Assembly: GCA_021784535.1 (NCBI GenBank)
Contig: JAJYHW010000055.1
Span: 1-5,416 of the forward strand
Source of the DNA: a bacterium
GTDB lineage: Bacteria; Patescibacteriota; Microgenomatia; Levybacterales; UBA12049
Reading direction: 5' to 3'
Length of the DNA: 5,416 nucleotides
Positions 5,259 through 5,416 of this stretch are shown one piece after another. The translations under genes were made by a program, and so were the position numbers. The notes under the pieces are model-generated. The model was given only the letters and a program-made list of their open reading frames with translations. It was not told the origin of the DNA and made no database searches. Every line of letters begins with the position of its first letter. Position 1 is the stretch's first letter.

Positions 5259-5348
5259 ATGCAAAAGAATGTTGTCATTACAGGTGCTTCCAGTGGATTA
5301 GGAAAAGAAATTGCGAAGATTTACCTGCAAAAAGGGAATTATAATTAA
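5259..5348 (+). pseudogene. Short-chain dehydrogenase/reductase, N-terminal 29 codons only
   Basis: The reading frame starts KNVVITGASSGLGKEIAKIYLQKGNY. This is the classical first beta strand and the NAD(P)-binding TGxxxGxG motif (T8-G9-A-S-S-G13-L-G15), followed by the first helix of the SDR Rossmann fold. The frame then ends in two stops (TAATAA, 5346-5351), where the family normally continues for about 220 more residues with the second strand and the later YxxxK active site. No other frame downstream resumes SDR sequence. The break coincides with the start of the hairpin-bearing tail, so the gene appears interrupted or truncated by an insertion. Its substrate cannot be told. A mis-join in assembly is the other explanation. 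Confidence 0.7.
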
Positions 5349-5416
5349 TAAAGCGGCTATCCGAGGGTTATTAACCCTCGGCTGCAAAGCACTTGCAGCG
5401 AGTAAGGCGAGCATAG
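5346..5416. mobile_element. Probable end of a mobile element with two adjacent hairpins (IS200/IS605-like?), cut by window edge
   Basis: Hairpin 1 has perfect 10-bp arms, CCGAGGGTTA (5361-5370) and TAACCCTCGG (5372-5381), around one base. Hairpin 2 has perfect arms GCTGCAA (5381-5387) and TTGCAGC (5393-5399) around AGCAC, sharing base 5381 with hairpin 1. GCGAG then occurs twice (5398-5402, 5407-5411). Subterminal hairpins are typical of IS200/IS605-type elements moved by Y1 transposases, and the sequence begins where the dehydrogenase breaks off. No transposase or second end is in view, so the family and the exact junction (somewhere in about 5337-5360) are inferred. Confidence 0.4.

Noticed and set aside
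5361..5381. Perfect 10-bp-arm hairpin considered as a rho-independent terminator.
   Set aside because: No T-tract follows on either strand, and a second hairpin abuts it. It sits just after a broken gene, so a mobile-element end is more likely.
5298..5414. 38-residue minus-strand open frame across the tail and the dehydrogenase start.
   Set aside because: It runs through both hairpins and antisense to the SDR motif. The peptide resembles nothing I recognise.
5346..5416. Tail checked as a tRNA or integron attC site.
   Set aside because: No acceptor stem, T-loop or anticodon arrangement and no attC core sites (GTTRRRY/RYYYAAC) in the right places. The hairpins are short and perfect.
1..5416. 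CRISPR array, toxin-antitoxin pair, phage genes or defence system.
   Set aside because: No regularly spaced direct repeats and no recognisable proteins of these classes. All long frames are accounted for.

Overview
The window looks like bacterial chromosome from a small-genome lineage of the candidate phyla radiation (Patescibacteria), most likely the Microgenomates side. This is inferred from gene style: a cohesin/PKD surface protein with an N-terminal anchor followed by QQQ..QQHAAA, a Pro/Thr/Ser linker and a C-terminal MPATGS-plus-membrane tail; an RBBP9/YdeN-type mini-hydrolase; and gene starts without Shine-Dalgarno sequences. Stops are TAA or TAG with no in-frame TGA, so the standard bacterial code fits. 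No rRNA or other taxonomic marker is present to settle the lineage.

Layout. (1) 2-1033, plus strand: the 3' part of lepA (elongation factor 4), cut by the window edge. (2) 1036-1602 and 1642-2835, minus strand: a small serine alpha/beta hydrolase, and upstream of it a two-membrane-segment cohesin/PKD surface protein. The hydrolase stop is only 2 bp from the lepA stop (convergent). (3) About 2836-3122: a divergent control region with a sigma70-type promoter for each side, a palindrome midway between them, and a degenerate CIRCE (HrcA operator) over the groES transcription start. (4) 3123-5154, plus strand: groES-groEL, complete. Their 76-bp spacer is almost entirely one long imperfect inverted repeat that begins inside the groES stop codon. 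A rho-independent terminator follows groEL. (5) 5221-5416: a 14-bp tandem duplication carrying a TATAAT box, then the first 29 codons of a short-chain dehydrogenase that stops abruptly, then a tail with two adjacent perfect hairpins that looks like the end of a mobile element.

Function. LepA and GroESL are translation and protein-folding housekeeping genes. The groE operon appears heat-shock controlled by HrcA. The minus-strand pair is unrelated accessory or cell-surface content. The points most worth a second look are the HrcA operator, the groES-groEL hairpin, the double-anchored surface protein with a dyad at its 5' end, and the dehydrogenase broken by the hairpin-bearing tail. No clearly new multi-gene system is visible.
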